Assembly (NCBI GenBank): GCA_031386665.1
Contig: JANNCN010000108.1
Span: 1 to 17,759, forward strand
DNA length: 17,759 nt
From: JANYCG01 sp031386665
Lineage (GTDB): Bacteria > Pseudomonadota > Gammaproteobacteria > Burkholderiales > Burkholderiaceae_C
Direction of reading: 5' to 3'
Numbering within the stretch: the stretch's first letter is position 1; the number at the start of each line of letters is the position of its first letter. Below the pieces are notes generated by a model. That model saw nothing but the letters and a program-made list of their open reading frames with translations. It made no database searches and was not told where the DNA came from. Positions 6,224 through 15,149 of this stretch are shown here, one piece after another. A program made the position numbers and the translations under genes.

Positions 6224-9200
6224 ATGAACATGTCACGCCTTTTTATTCTGCGCCCTGTGGCGACCTCGTTGTTGATGGTCGCCATCCTGATTGCGGGGGC
6301 ACTGGCATACCGACTGCTGCCCTTGTCGGCTCTGCCTGAAGTGGACTACCCCACCATCCAGGTCACCACGCTTTACCCTGGGGCCAGCCCGGACGTGATG
6401 ACCTCCGCCGTCACAGCCCCCATGGAGCGCCAGTTTGGCCAAATGCCGGGCTTAAGCCAAATGTCATCGACCAGCTCGGGCGGTGCGTCGGTCATCACCT
6501 TGCGTTTTTCGCTGGACGTCACTTTGGATGTGGCCGAGCAGCAAGTGCAAGCCGCGATCAACGCTGGTGCCAACTTGCTGCCGACCGACCTGCCCATGCC
6601 GCCCACTTACAGCAAGGTCAACCCGGCAGACGCACCTATCTTGACGCTGGCCATCACCTCGCCTTCGTTGCAAGTCATCCGCATTCATGACCTGGTCGAA
6701 AACCGATTGGCCCCCAAACTCTCGCAGGTGCCAGGAGTGGGTTTGGTGTCTATCGCGGGCGGCAGACGGCCCGCCGTTCGAATTCAGGTCAACCCATCTG
6801 CGTTGGCCGGGGCCAATTTGTCGATGGAAGACGTTCGCACGACGATCAACGCCGCCAATGTGAACCAAGCCAAAGGCAGTTTTGATGGCGCAGCCCGGGC
6901 GTCCACGATTGACGCCAATGACCAGTTGAAATCGGCCGCTGAATACGCCAGCCTGATCGTCACTTACAAAGCGGGTTCACCGGTGCGATTGACTGACGTC
7001 GCGAACATCGTAGACGATGCAGAAAACACCCGCTTGGCGGCCTGGGCAAACGCGATGCCCGGCGTCATCCTTAACATCCAGCGCCAGCCCGGTGCCAACG
7101 TGATCGAAACAGTTGACCGCATCAAGGCGTTGTTGCCCCAATTGCAAAGCACCCTGCCTGCAGCCATTGACGTGCAGGTGCTGACAGACCGCACGGTGAC
7201 CATTCGCGCATCCGTCAAAGACGTGCAAATCGAGCTGATGCTGGCCATTTTATTGGTGGTGGCCGTTATTTTTGTCTTTCTGCGCAGCGCCTCTGCCACC
7301 CTGATTCCCAGCTTTGCTGTGCCTTTGTCATTGGTGGGCACCTTTGGCATCATGTACCTGGCGGGCTTTTCCATCAACAATTTGACGCTGATGGCCTTGA
7401 CCATTTCAACCGGTTTTGTGGTGGACGATGCGATTGTGATGATTGAGAACATTGCCCGCTATGTTGAGGCGGGCGAGCCACCCATGCAAGCCGCCCTGAA
7501 AGGTGCCAAGCAAATTGGTTTCACTATCATCTCCTTGACGATATCGCTGATCGCCGTGTTGATTCCCCTCTTGCTCATGGGCGATGTGGTGGGCCGCTTG
7601 TTTCATGAATTTGCCATCACCCTGGCGGTTGCCATTTTAATTTCGGCTGTGGTGTCGCTCACGCTCACGCCCATGCTGTGCGCCCGCCTGCTGAAGCACA
7701 CCCCCGAGACGAGCCATGGTTGGCTGTACCGCGCCACAGGGCGGTTTTTTGACAACACCATCAGCCGTTACGGTCAAATGCTTAATTGGGTGCTGGACCG
7801 CCAAGTCGCCACCCTGTTTGTCTTTGCCGTCACGGTGGCTATGACTGCGTGGCTGTATTTTGTCGTGCCCAAGGGCTTCTTTCCGTTGCAAGACACGGGT
7901 GTTATTCAGGGCATTACCGAAGCATCGCAGTCCACTTCATTTGGGGCCATGGCTGAGCGCCAGCAATTGATGGCCGAGAAGATTTTGAAAGACCCCGCTG
8001 TGGATAGCCTGTCCAGCTTCATTGGGGTCGATGGTGCCAACACGACCCTGAATGCGGGGCGGTTTTTGATCAACCTCAAACCCAAAGCAACGCGTGACGC
8101 CGATTCCAAAAACATTGCCTCCATCATTCGTCGAATCACCCAAAACACTCAATCGGTGCCCGGTATTGAACTGTTTTTGCAGCCCGTGCAAGACCTGACC
8201 ATTGAAGATCGCATCTCCAAAACCCAATACCAGTTTTTGCTGTCGTCGCCCAACATTGACGAATTGAACAAATCCACGGTGCAACTGCTGGAGCGCCTGC
8301 GCACCTTGCCCCAACTGGCTGACGTGACCAGCGACCTGCAAGAAAAAGGGCTGCAAGCCTACGTTGAAATTGACCGCGCTGCGGCTGGCCGGCTGGGCGT
8401 GACCGTCGCGGGCATCGACAACGCCTTGTACAACGCCTTTGGTCAGCGCCTGATATCTACCATTTTCACGCAATCCAACCAGTACCGGGTGGTGCTGGAA
8501 GTCGCCCCTGAATACAAAGTTGGCCCGCAAGCGCTGACAAATTTATTCGTGCCGTCCAGTTCTGGCAAACAGATTCCGCTGAACAGCGTGGCCCGCGTGA
8601 TCGAAAAGCCTGCGTCGCTGTCCATCAACCACGTGGGGCAGTTTCCGTCGGCGACGATTTCATTCAACGCAGCGCCTGGGGTGTCACTGGGTGAGGCCGT
8701 GCAAGCCATTAAAGACGAACAAGCAGCCTTGCAAATGCCCGCCAGCATCGAGACCAGTTTTCAGGGGGCGGCTTTGGCGTTTCAGGCCTCGTTGTCCAAC
8801 ACCTTGCTGTTAATCCTTGCCGCGATTGTCACCATGTACATCGTGCTGGGCGTGCTGTACGAAAGCTACATTCACCCGGTGACGATTTTGTCCACCCTGC
8901 CCTCTGCGGCTTTGGGTGCGCTGCTGGCGCTGCTGGTTCTGAAACTGGAACTGGACGTGATCGCCATCATTGGCATCGTGCTCTTGATCGGCATTGTCAA
9001 GAAAAACGCCATCATGATGATTGACTTTGCGCTGGATGCTGAGCGAGAGCAAGGGCTGCCGCCGCGCGATGCCATCTACCAGGCCTGTCTGCTGCGGTTT
9101 CGCCCGATTTTGATGACCACGCTGGCTGCGCTTTTGGGCGCTCTGCCACTCATGCTGGGTGGCGGTGTGGGCAGTGAGTTGCGCCAACCGCTGGGCGTGG

Positions 9201-9364
9201 TGATGGTGGGCGGGCTCATCGTGAGCCAATTGCTGACTTTATTCACTACCCCCGTGATTTATTTGGGATTTGCCTCATTGGCCCAGCGGGTCAAAGGGGA
9301 GACAAAAGCAACGCCCACAACGTCGTCAACATCCTCTGGTTCTGCACTGCAGAGTGGCGAGTGA
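6224..9364 (+). CDS. mdtB: RND multidrug efflux permease, MdtB/MuxB type
   Basis: An inner-membrane proton-driven exporter of 1046 residues (E. coli MdtB: 1040). It begins SRLFILRPVATSLLMVAIL, close to E. coli MdtB, and carries EVDYPTIQV, TLYPGASPDVMTSAVTAP and SSGGASVITL in the first periplasmic loop. The proton-relay aspartates of transmembrane segment 4 are Asp401-Asp402 in GFVVDDAIVM; the relay lysine is Lys927 in GIVKKNAIMMIDF. MdtB-type proteins pair with MdtC in a heterotrimer (two MdtB to one MdtC in E. coli). I chose ATG 6224 because homology starts there (ATG 6230 is equally plausible); an ATG at 6143 inside mdtA would add 27 residues unlike the family. No clear ribosome binding site is seen, suggesting coupling to mdtA. 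The gene overlaps mdtC by 4 bp. Confidence 0.97.
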   Translation: MNMSRLFILRPVATSLLMVAILIAGALAYRLLPLSALPEVDYPTIQVTTLYPGASPDVMTSAVTAPMERQFGQMPGLSQMSSTSSGGASVITLRFSLDVTLDVAEQQVQAAINAGANLLPTDLPMPPTYSKVNPADAPILTLAITSPSLQVIRIHDLVENRLAPKLSQVPGVGLVSIAGGRRPAVRIQVNPSALAGANLSMEDVRTTINAANVNQAKGSFDGAARASTIDANDQLKSAAEYASLIVTYKAGSPVRLTDVANIVDDAENTRLAAWANAMPGVILNIQRQPGANVIETVDRIKALLPQLQSTLPAAIDVQVLTDRTVTIRASVKDVQIELMLAILLVVAVIFVFLRSASATLIPSFAVPLSLVGTFGIMYLAGFSINNLTLMALTISTGFVVDDAIVMIENIARYVEAGEPPMQAALKGAKQIGFTIISLTISLIAVLIPLLLMGDVVGRLFHEFAITLAVAILISAVVSLTLTPMLCARLLKHTPETSHGWLYRATGRFFDNTISRYGQMLNWVLDRQVATLFVFAVTVAMTAWLYFVVPKGFFPLQDTGVIQGITEASQSTSFGAMAERQQLMAEKILKDPAVDSLSSFIGVDGANTTLNAGRFLINLKPKATRDADSKNIASIIRRITQNTQSVPGIELFLQPVQDLTIEDRISKTQYQFLLSSPNIDELNKSTVQLLERLRTLPQLADVTSDLQEKGLQAYVEIDRAAAGRLGVTVAGIDNALYNAFGQRLISTIFTQSNQYRVVLEVAPEYKVGPQALTNLFVPSSSGKQIPLNSVARVIEKPASLSINHVGQFPSATISFNAAPGVSLGEAVQAIKDEQAALQMPASIETSFQGAALAFQASLSNTLLLILAAIVTMYIVLGVLYESYIHPVTILSTLPSAALGALLALLVLKLELDVIAIIGIVLLIGIVKKNAIMMIDFALDAEREQGLPPRDAIYQACLLRFRPILMTTLAALLGALPLMLGGGVGSELRQPLGVVMVGGLIVSQLLTLFTTPVIYLGFASLAQRVKGETKATPTTSSTSSGSALQSGE
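8987..9027 (+). repeat. 41-bp segment of mdtB identical to one in mdtC
   Basis: These 41 bases in mdtB are identical to 12106-12146 in mdtC. They encode IGIVKKNAIMMIDF, which contains the proton-relay lysine, so protein constraint explains most of it, but every synonymous position in the run is also identical. It is a potential site of recombination or gene conversion between the two paralogues. Confidence 0.8.
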
Positions 9365-12300
9365 ACTTCTCCAGCGTCTTCATTAACCGCCCCGTGGCCA
9401 CCACGCTGGCCACACTGGGCATGGCGCTGGCAGGGGTCATCAGTTTCTTCATGCTCCCTGTGGCCCCGCTGCCGCAGGTCGATTTTCCCACCATCTCGGT
9501 CTCAGCGGCCATGCCAGGCGCGAGCCCAGAAACCATGGCCGCAACCATCGCAACCCCGCTGGAGCGGTCTTTGGGCGCCATCGCGGGCGTCACTGAAATG
9601 ACCTCCAGTTCGTCGCTCGGCAACAGCCGGATCACCTTGCAGTTTGATCTGAACCGCGACATCAACGGTGCCGCGCGCGACGTGCAGGCCGCCATCAATG
9701 CGGCGCGGGCTTTGCTGCCCAGTGGCATGCCCAGCAACCCGACTTACCGCAAGGTCAACCCGTCGGATTCTCCGGTCATGATCCTGTCGCTCACTTCAGA
9801 CACTCTGACCCGGGGTCAAATGTACGACGCGGCGTCCACCGTTTTGGCGCAGCGTCTGGCCCAGGTCACTGGCATTGGGCAGGTGAGCATCGGCGGCGGT
9901 GCCTTGCCAGCCGTGCGGGTTGAATTGGATCCCAACAAACTGTCGGCCAATGGTTTGGCGCTGGAAGACGTGCGCATTGCGATCACCACGTCCAACGCCA
10001 ATCGACCCAAAGGTTTTGTCGAGGATGGTGCCCGCAGCTGGCAAATCGGTGCCAATGACCAGTCATCCACCGCGGCAGAGTACGCCCCCATCATCCTGCG
10101 CTACCGCAATGGCAGCGGGGTTCGTTTGCAAGACGTGGCTGACGTGGTGGATTCAGTGCAAGACGTGCGCAACTACGGGGTGGCCAATGGCAAGCCCTCC
10201 ATTTTGCTGATCCTGAACAAAGCACCAGGAGCAAACATCATTGAAGCGGTGGACAAAGTGCGCGACTTGCTGCCGCACCTGCGTGCCACCATTCCGTCAA
10301 GCATTCAGCTTGATGTGGTAATGGACCGCACCCCCACCATTCGAGCCTCGCTCAAAGAGATGGAGCGGGCCTTGGCCATTTCAGTCGGTCTGGTGATCAT
10401 GGTGGTTGTGCTTTTTTTGCGAAATTTCAGGGTGGCGCTGATCCCCGCTGTGGCAGTGCCCGTGTCGCTGTGTGGCACTTTTGTGGTGATGTACCTTTGC
10501 GGCTACAGCCTGGACAATTTGTCGCTGATGGCACTTACGGTCGCCACTGGATTCGTCGTGGACGATGCCATCGTTGTGCTGGAAAACATCACCCGGCACA
10601 TGGAACGCGGCAAGTCTGCCTTGCAGGCGTCGTTGCTGGGTGCGCGTGAAATCGGATTTACCGTGGTGTCGATCAGCCTGTCCCTGATTGCGGTCTTCAT
10701 TCCTGTGTTGATGATGGGCGGCATTGTGGGGCGTTTGTTTCGGGAATTTGCGGTGGTGCTGTCTGCCGCCATTTTGGTGTCTATGGTGGTGTCGCTGACC
10801 ACCACGCCCATGATGTGCGCGGCCTTGCTCAAACCAAAGCCTGAGGGCAAACGGCAGTCCTGGCTGGAGCGTTGGTCTAACCGGTTTGGCGCTTTGGTGA
10901 TGCGAGGCTATCGGCGGTCTCTGGCTTGGTCGCTGCGGCACCAGCCCGTCATTTTGGTGATTTTTTTGGGTGTAGTTGGACTGAACTTTTACTTGTATGG
11001 CGTCATCGTCAAAGGTTTTTTTCCGCAACAAGACACGGGCCGTGTCATCGGCTTCATTCAGGCCGACCAGGCGACCTCTTTCCAGGCGATGCAACAGCGT
11101 TTGAACCGATTTTTGGCTGTGGTGCAGGCCGATCCGGCGGTAGAAAACGTGACGGGTTTCACGGGTGGCTCACAGCGCAACTCAGCCCAGATGTTTATGT
11201 CGCTCAAGCCACTTTCCCAGCGCGATGTATCGGCAGACCAGGTGGTGGCACGCCTGCGCACCCAGCTGGCCAAGGAGCCAGGGGCCAATTTATTCATGAT
11301 CCCTGTGCAGGACATTCGCATTGGCGGGCGCCAGTCCAACGCCCAATACCAATACACCTTGCAAAGTGACAATCTGGAGGACCTTCGCACTTGGGATCCG
11401 CGTATTCGCCGGGCCATGATGGCGCTACCCGAGCTGGTGGACGTCAATACCGACCAGCAAGACCGTGGCTTGCAAACCAGCGTCATCATTGACCGCGACG
11501 CCGCCACCCGCATGGGGCTATCGGTGCGCATGATTGACACGACCCTGAACAATGCCTTTGGGCAGCGCCAGGTGGGCGTGATCTACAACCCGCTGAACCA
11601 GTACCGGGTGGTGATGGAATTGGCCCCCGAGCATTTGCAAAACTCCGAGTCACTTCGCAACCTGTTCTTCATCAACAGTCTGGGTGAGCGAATCACCTTG
11701 AGTGCTTTTGCAAGGCTGGAGCTGACCAACACCCCGCTTGCCGTCAATCACCAAAGTGGGACGCCAGCGTCAACCATCAGCTTCAATTTGCCGGTTGGGG
11801 TGTCGCTGTCTGAAGCCACCGCCGCCATTGAGAATGCGGTGGCTGAATTGGGTGTGTCCGTGTCGGTTCGGGGGACTTTTGCAGGGACGGCGCGCGCATT
11901 TGCTCAGTCGTTAGAGACACAACCCATGCTGATTTTGGCCGCGCTCATCACCATTTACCTAGTGCTGGGTATTTTGTACGAGAGCCTGATTCACCCCATC
12001 ACGATTTTGAGCACCTTGCCGTCGGCGGGGGTTGGAGCGTTGTTAGCACTGATGATGTTCAACACCGAGCTGTCCATAATCGCCTTCATCGGGGTCATTT
12101 TGCTAATCGGCATTGTCAAGAAAAACGCCATCATGATGATTGACTTCGCCATTGAACGGCAGCGCCACGGGCACCTGAGCGCGTCGCAGGCGATCTTCAA
12201 AGCCTGCCAATTGCGCTTCAGGCCTATATTGATGACCACGGTCTGCGCGATTTTTGGTGCTGTTCCGCTGGCCATTGGCACGGGCGATGGGGCCGAGTTG

Positions 12301-12525
12301 CGCCAACCGCTGGGCATTGCCGTGGTGGGCGGTTTGATTCTGTCGCAGTTGTTGACCCTGTACACCACGCCGGTGGTGTTTGTGCTCATGGACCGAATGC
12401 GTGCCGCCGCCGCTCGGGGTGCCACGCGCTGGACACAGCGCCAATCCAACGCGAAAGCGACCGGCCCCAGCACAGCTACGCCTCAGTTGCCTATTTCTCA
12501 GCCCGAACCATCTGCCAACACATGA
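9361..12525 (+). CDS. mdtC: RND multidrug efflux permease, MdtC/MuxC type
   Basis: The partner permease of MdtB, 1054 residues (E. coli MdtC: 1025). MdtC-type signatures are PVAPLPQVDFPTISVSAAMP, GASPETMA, ATPLERSLG, SSSSLGNSRITLQFD and RDINGAARDVQAAINAA; also QDTGRVIGFIQADQATSFQA and VQDIRIGGRQSNAQYQYTL in the second periplasmic loop. Proton-relay residues are Asp401-Asp402 (GFVVDDAIVV) and Lys921 (GIVKKNAIMM). The start is a GTG at 9361 that overlaps the mdtB stop as GTGA, and family homology (FINRPVATTLATLG) follows at once. After the last membrane segment there is a 40-residue Ala/Thr/Pro-rich cytoplasmic tail that I take as unconserved. The stop overlaps the next ATG (ATGA). Having separate B and C permeases marks the MdtABC/MuxABC class rather than AcrB-type homotrimers; pumps of this class export compounds such as novobiocin and, in E. 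coli, bile salts. The substrate here is unknown. Confidence 0.97.
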   Translation: MNFSSVFINRPVATTLATLGMALAGVISFFMLPVAPLPQVDFPTISVSAAMPGASPETMAATIATPLERSLGAIAGVTEMTSSSSLGNSRITLQFDLNRDINGAARDVQAAINAARALLPSGMPSNPTYRKVNPSDSPVMILSLTSDTLTRGQMYDAASTVLAQRLAQVTGIGQVSIGGGALPAVRVELDPNKLSANGLALEDVRIAITTSNANRPKGFVEDGARSWQIGANDQSSTAAEYAPIILRYRNGSGVRLQDVADVVDSVQDVRNYGVANGKPSILLILNKAPGANIIEAVDKVRDLLPHLRATIPSSIQLDVVMDRTPTIRASLKEMERALAISVGLVIMVVVLFLRNFRVALIPAVAVPVSLCGTFVVMYLCGYSLDNLSLMALTVATGFVVDDAIVVLENITRHMERGKSALQASLLGAREIGFTVVSISLSLIAVFIPVLMMGGIVGRLFREFAVVLSAAILVSMVVSLTTTPMMCAALLKPKPEGKRQSWLERWSNRFGALVMRGYRRSLAWSLRHQPVILVIFLGVVGLNFYLYGVIVKGFFPQQDTGRVIGFIQADQATSFQAMQQRLNRFLAVVQADPAVENVTGFTGGSQRNSAQMFMSLKPLSQRDVSADQVVARLRTQLAKEPGANLFMIPVQDIRIGGRQSNAQYQYTLQSDNLEDLRTWDPRIRRAMMALPELVDVNTDQQDRGLQTSVIIDRDAATRMGLSVRMIDTTLNNAFGQRQVGVIYNPLNQYRVVMELAPEHLQNSESLRNLFFINSLGERITLSAFARLELTNTPLAVNHQSGTPASTISFNLPVGVSLSEATAAIENAVAELGVSVSVRGTFAGTARAFAQSLETQPMLILAALITIYLVLGILYESLIHPITILSTLPSAGVGALLALMMFNTELSIIAFIGVILLIGIVKKNAIMMIDFAIERQRHGHLSASQAIFKACQLRFRPILMTTVCAIFGAVPLAIGTGDGAELRQPLGIAVVGGLILSQLLTLYTTPVVFVLMDRMRAAAARGATRWTQRQSNAKATGPSTATPQLPISQPEPSANT
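12106..12146 (+). repeat. 41-bp segment of mdtC identical to one in mdtB
   Basis: Partner of 8987-9027, in the same orientation and 3119 bp downstream. A second, shorter identical run (GAGTTGCGCCAACCGCTGGGC) occurs in both genes further downstream, near 9177 and 12296. Confidence 0.8.
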
Positions 12526-13958
12526 AGAAGTTAATCACCATGCCCAGCCTTCAGGTGAAAACAGGGTCCATGAAAATTCCAGCCCTCCTTCCAGCTCTTC
12601 TGATTGCAGCAGCCCTCACTGCGTGCTCGACGCCAGCGCCCTATGAAAAACCTGCCATGGACATTCCCCTGGCGTTCAAAGAATCAATCCTCTGGAAATC
12701 AGTCCGTCCCAATGCGGCCAATGTGCCTGAAGAATGGTGGCTGCTTTTCAATGACCCCCAGTTGAACCAGTTGCAAAAGCAGCTGGCTGTCGGCAATCAA
12801 AACCTCAAAGCCAGTGCCGCGCAGGTTCAAGTCGCGCGAGCCGCCTTGGGCAGCAGCCGTGCGGGCTTGAGCCCAGCGTTGAGCGCAAACGCCGGAATTA
12901 GCAACGGGGTGGCGCCGGGCGGCATGTCCGCTGCAGCCAGCAATTCTTTGTCTGCCAGCGCCAGTTGGGAGCTGGACCTGTGGGGTCGCGTGGCGGGCTT
13001 GGTCAGCAGCGCTGATGCGAGATTCCAGGCGAGCGCGGCAGATTTGGCCTCCGCCCGGTTGTCGGCGCAGGCCTTGCTGACGCAAACCTATTTTTCGCTG
13101 CGCAGCGCCGAGTCGCAAGGCGTCCTGCTGGAGCGGTCTGTCAGCGCCTACCAGCGGTCGCTGGAATTGACGCAAAACCGCTACGCGGGCGGCGTGGCGT
13201 CAGCGGCCGATGTGGCGCAAGCAACCACTCAATTGCGCTCCACGCAGGCGCAGTTGATCGAATCCACCAGCGGCCGCGCCCTGTTGGAACACGCCATCGC
13301 GACGCTGTTGGGCCAAAGTGCAGCCGCCTTCAACTTGGCATCTACTGCCACACTGCCGCAAGCTCCTGTCGCCCCGCTGCAAGTGCCCGCGCAGTTACTG
13401 GAGCGCAGGCCCGACATTGCCGCCGCTTCGGCCCGCGTCGCCGCAGCCAATGCCCAGATTGGTGTGGCCCAAAGCGCGTTCTTCCCCAATATCACGTTGT
13501 CAGCCACTGCAGGCTTTCGCGGCGCCGAGTTGGTTGAACTTTTGAGTGCGCCCAATCTGTTTTGGTCTCTTGGCCCCTCGCTGGCAATTGCCTTGTTTGA
13601 TGGCGGCGCGCGCAAAGCTGCCGAAGAATCTGCCCGTGCCAGCGCTGACCAAGCCGCAGCGACTTATCGGCAAACCGTGCTGACCGCGATGCAAGAAGTT
13701 GAAGACAACTTGGTGACCGCTGCCAGCCTGCAAGAGCAACTCGTCCTGCAGGCTGACGCTTTAGATGCCGCGCAACGCAACCTTGAGATCAGCAACAACC
13801 AGTACAAGGCAGGCACTGTCAGTTACCTCAATGTCGTCACTGCGCAAGCCACCGCACTGGCGTCTGAACGCACGCTACTGGAGGTGCGCAACCGCCGTTT
13901 GCAGGCGATGAGCGTGTTGCTCAAAAATTTGGCGGGACGGTGGGAAACAGCACAATAG
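12522..13958 (+). CDS. Outer-membrane efflux lipoprotein, NodT/OpmB type
   Basis: The outer-membrane channel of the pump, 478 residues from ATG 12522. A lipoprotein signal (ALLPALLIAAALTAC) puts the lipidated cysteine at Cys35. Two repeats of the outer-membrane efflux fold (TolC/OprM-like) follow: WWLLFNDPQLNQLQKQLAVG, SASWELDLWGRV and LTQTYFSLRSAE in the first; LLERRPDIAAASARVAAANA, IGVAQSAFFPNITLSA, FDGG and NNQYKAGTVSYLNVVTAQ in the second. These are standard NodT-family landmarks. ATG 12522 overlaps the mdtC stop (ATGA), which argues for coupled translation; ATG 12570 would give a more compact signal peptide (MKIPALLPALL) and has AGGG just upstream, so it may be the real start. As the fourth gene of mdtABC-OMF it matches the MuxABC-OpmB operon of Pseudomonas; E. 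coli mdtABC lacks such a gene and uses TolC. No terminator is evident in the 99 bp after it. Confidence 0.94.
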   Translation: MKKLITMPSLQVKTGSMKIPALLPALLIAAALTACSTPAPYEKPAMDIPLAFKESILWKSVRPNAANVPEEWWLLFNDPQLNQLQKQLAVGNQNLKASAAQVQVARAALGSSRAGLSPALSANAGISNGVAPGGMSAAASNSLSASASWELDLWGRVAGLVSSADARFQASAADLASARLSAQALLTQTYFSLRSAESQGVLLERSVSAYQRSLELTQNRYAGGVASAADVAQATTQLRSTQAQLIESTSGRALLEHAIATLLGQSAAAFNLASTATLPQAPVAPLQVPAQLLERRPDIAAASARVAAANAQIGVAQSAFFPNITLSATAGFRGAELVELLSAPNLFWSLGPSLAIALFDGGARKAAEESARASADQAAATYRQTVLTAMQEVEDNLVTAASLQEQLVLQADALDAAQRNLEISNNQYKAGTVSYLNVVTAQATALASERTLLEVRNRRLQAMSVLLKNLAGRWETAQ

Positions 13959-14057
13959 GGCCATGCATACTTTCCAGTCATACAAGGTCTATTCAAACGT
14001 CCCCTCTCCCTTCGTTCCATACTTCATACGATTCCATTTCCAAACTCAAACCACGCC

Positions 14058-14996
14058 ATGTCCGACTTTCACCCCAGCCCGCGCTTGCCTGATTCTTCCG
14101 TCGTCAGCATCGACCCGTCATTTGATAAATACCGCCTTGGTTTAGCCAAAGTCGAGCGGCTGGCCACTGGATTCAGATGGGCGGAGGGTCCGGTTTGGCT
14201 GGGCGACACGCGCCAATTGGTTTGGAGCGACGTGCCTGGCAACTGCATGCACAAGTGGGACGAAGAAACCTGTGTCACATCGGTTTTTCGCAAACCATCC
14301 AACAACGGCAACGGAAATACGCGTGACCGCCAAGGCCGCATCGTCACCTGCGAACACCTGACACGGCGCGTGACCCGCACCGAAATTGACGGTCGCATCA
14401 CGGTGCTGGCCGATTCATTTGAAGGCAAGCGACTCAATTCACCCAACGATGTGGTGGTGAAGTCGGATGGCTCCATCTGGTTCACCGACCCGTTCTTTGG
14501 CATCACCGGGTTTTATGAAGGCGAAAAGGCGGCAAACGAATTGCCATTCAACGTCTACCGCGTCGATGCGGATGGCTCTATCAGCATTGCCGCTGAGGGC
14601 ATCAAGCAACCCAACGGGCTGGCGTTTTCGCCCGACGAGTCGCAGCTTTATGTGGTTGAGTGCCGCTCTGACCCGCGCCGCATTGTGGCGTTTGACGTGG
14701 TCGGTGGCAGGTTGTTAGCCAACCAGCGCGTTTTGATTGACGCAGGCCCCGGCACCCCCGATGGTTTTCGGGTGGATGTAGACGGCAACCTGTGGTGCGG
14801 CTGGGGCATGGGCGAAGCTGGACTGGACGGGGTGCACGTGTTCAACAAGGACGGCAAACTGATTGGCCGCATTGACCTGCCCGAACGCTGCGCCAATGTG
14901 TGTTTTGGAGGCGTTCACCGCAACCGCCTGTTCATGACGGCCAGCACCTCGGTGTACTCGCTTTATGTGAATACGCAGGGCGTGGCTTACACCTGA
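14058..14996 (+). CDS. SMP-30/gluconolactonase-family hydrolase
   Basis: A 312-residue six-bladed beta-propeller of the SMP-30/LRE group, which hydrolyses sugar lactones or related esters with one divalent metal. The metal and active-site positions can be read directly: Glu43 in WAEGPVW, Asn130 in RLNSPNDVVV, Asn186 in QPNGLAFSPD, and Asp235 in TPDGFRVDVDGNLW, in the order and spacing of the Glu/Asn/Asn/Asp set of human SMP-30. Other landmarks are IWFTDPFFG and CANVCFGG. There is no signal peptide, so it is cytoplasmic. ATG 14058 was chosen because the conserved domain starts about 30 residues later; no strong Shine-Dalgarno sequence is visible, and the 99-bp upstream gap is pyrimidine-rich with no clear promoter. 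It may be read through from the efflux operon or have its own promoter. The substrate cannot be assigned: gluconolactone, another sugar lactone, or an organophosphate-like ester are all possible in this family. Confidence 0.9.
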   Translation: MSDFHPSPRLPDSSVVSIDPSFDKYRLGLAKVERLATGFRWAEGPVWLGDTRQLVWSDVPGNCMHKWDEETCVTSVFRKPSNNGNGNTRDRQGRIVTCEHLTRRVTRTEIDGRITVLADSFEGKRLNSPNDVVVKSDGSIWFTDPFFGITGFYEGEKAANELPFNVYRVDADGSISIAAEGIKQPNGLAFSPDESQLYVVECRSDPRRIVAFDVVGGRLLANQRVLIDAGPGTPDGFRVDVDGNLWCGWGMGEAGLDGVHVFNKDGKLIGRIDLPERCANVCFGGVHRNRLFMTASTSVYSLYVNTQGVAYT

Positions 14997-15003
14997 GCAG
15001 ACG

Positions 15004-15027
15004 CTGCCCCGCAGTTCTGAGGGGTAG
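15004..15027 (+). terminator. Weak stem-loop after the SMP-30 gene
   Basis: CTGCCCC (15004-15010) pairs with GGGGTAG (15021-15027), one pair being G-T, around a 10-nt loop, 8 bp after the stop codon. Only CTTT follows, so the U-tract is poor. It may end the plus-strand transcript, but the call is weak. Confidence 0.3.
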
Positions 15028-15059
15028 CTTTGATGGGCATCTTCAGCGGCACCTGCCAA

Positions 15060-15109
15060 TTGCTATTATTAATATAGCAAACTATTGATATTATTCGAGA
15101 GCTAGAGGC
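15060..15109 (+). repeat. Dispersed intergenic repeat, copy B
   Basis: 48 of 50 bases match 3221-3270 in the same orientation. It contains the hairpin TTGCTAT (15060-15066) / ATAGCAA (15074-15080) and ends in GAGCTAGAGGC. It lies between the convergent SMP-30 and monooxygenase genes. The shared palindrome follows 47 bp after it, against 57 bp in copy A, with only patchy similarity in between. Together with copy A it brackets an 11.8-kb block. Confidence 0.85.
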
Positions 15110-15149
15110 ACTTTTTGTTCATAATTTGGCATTTTCAGGCCGAATTTCA

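Noticed and set aside
10381..11094. 237-codon His/Gln-rich open frame antisense to mdtC
   Set aside because: His/Gln-rich composition is what antisense reading of membrane-protein codons gives; no domain is visible.
13959..14057. Promoter before the SMP-30 gene
   Set aside because: Pyrimidine-rich stretch without a convincing -35/-10 pair or Shine-Dalgarno sequence.
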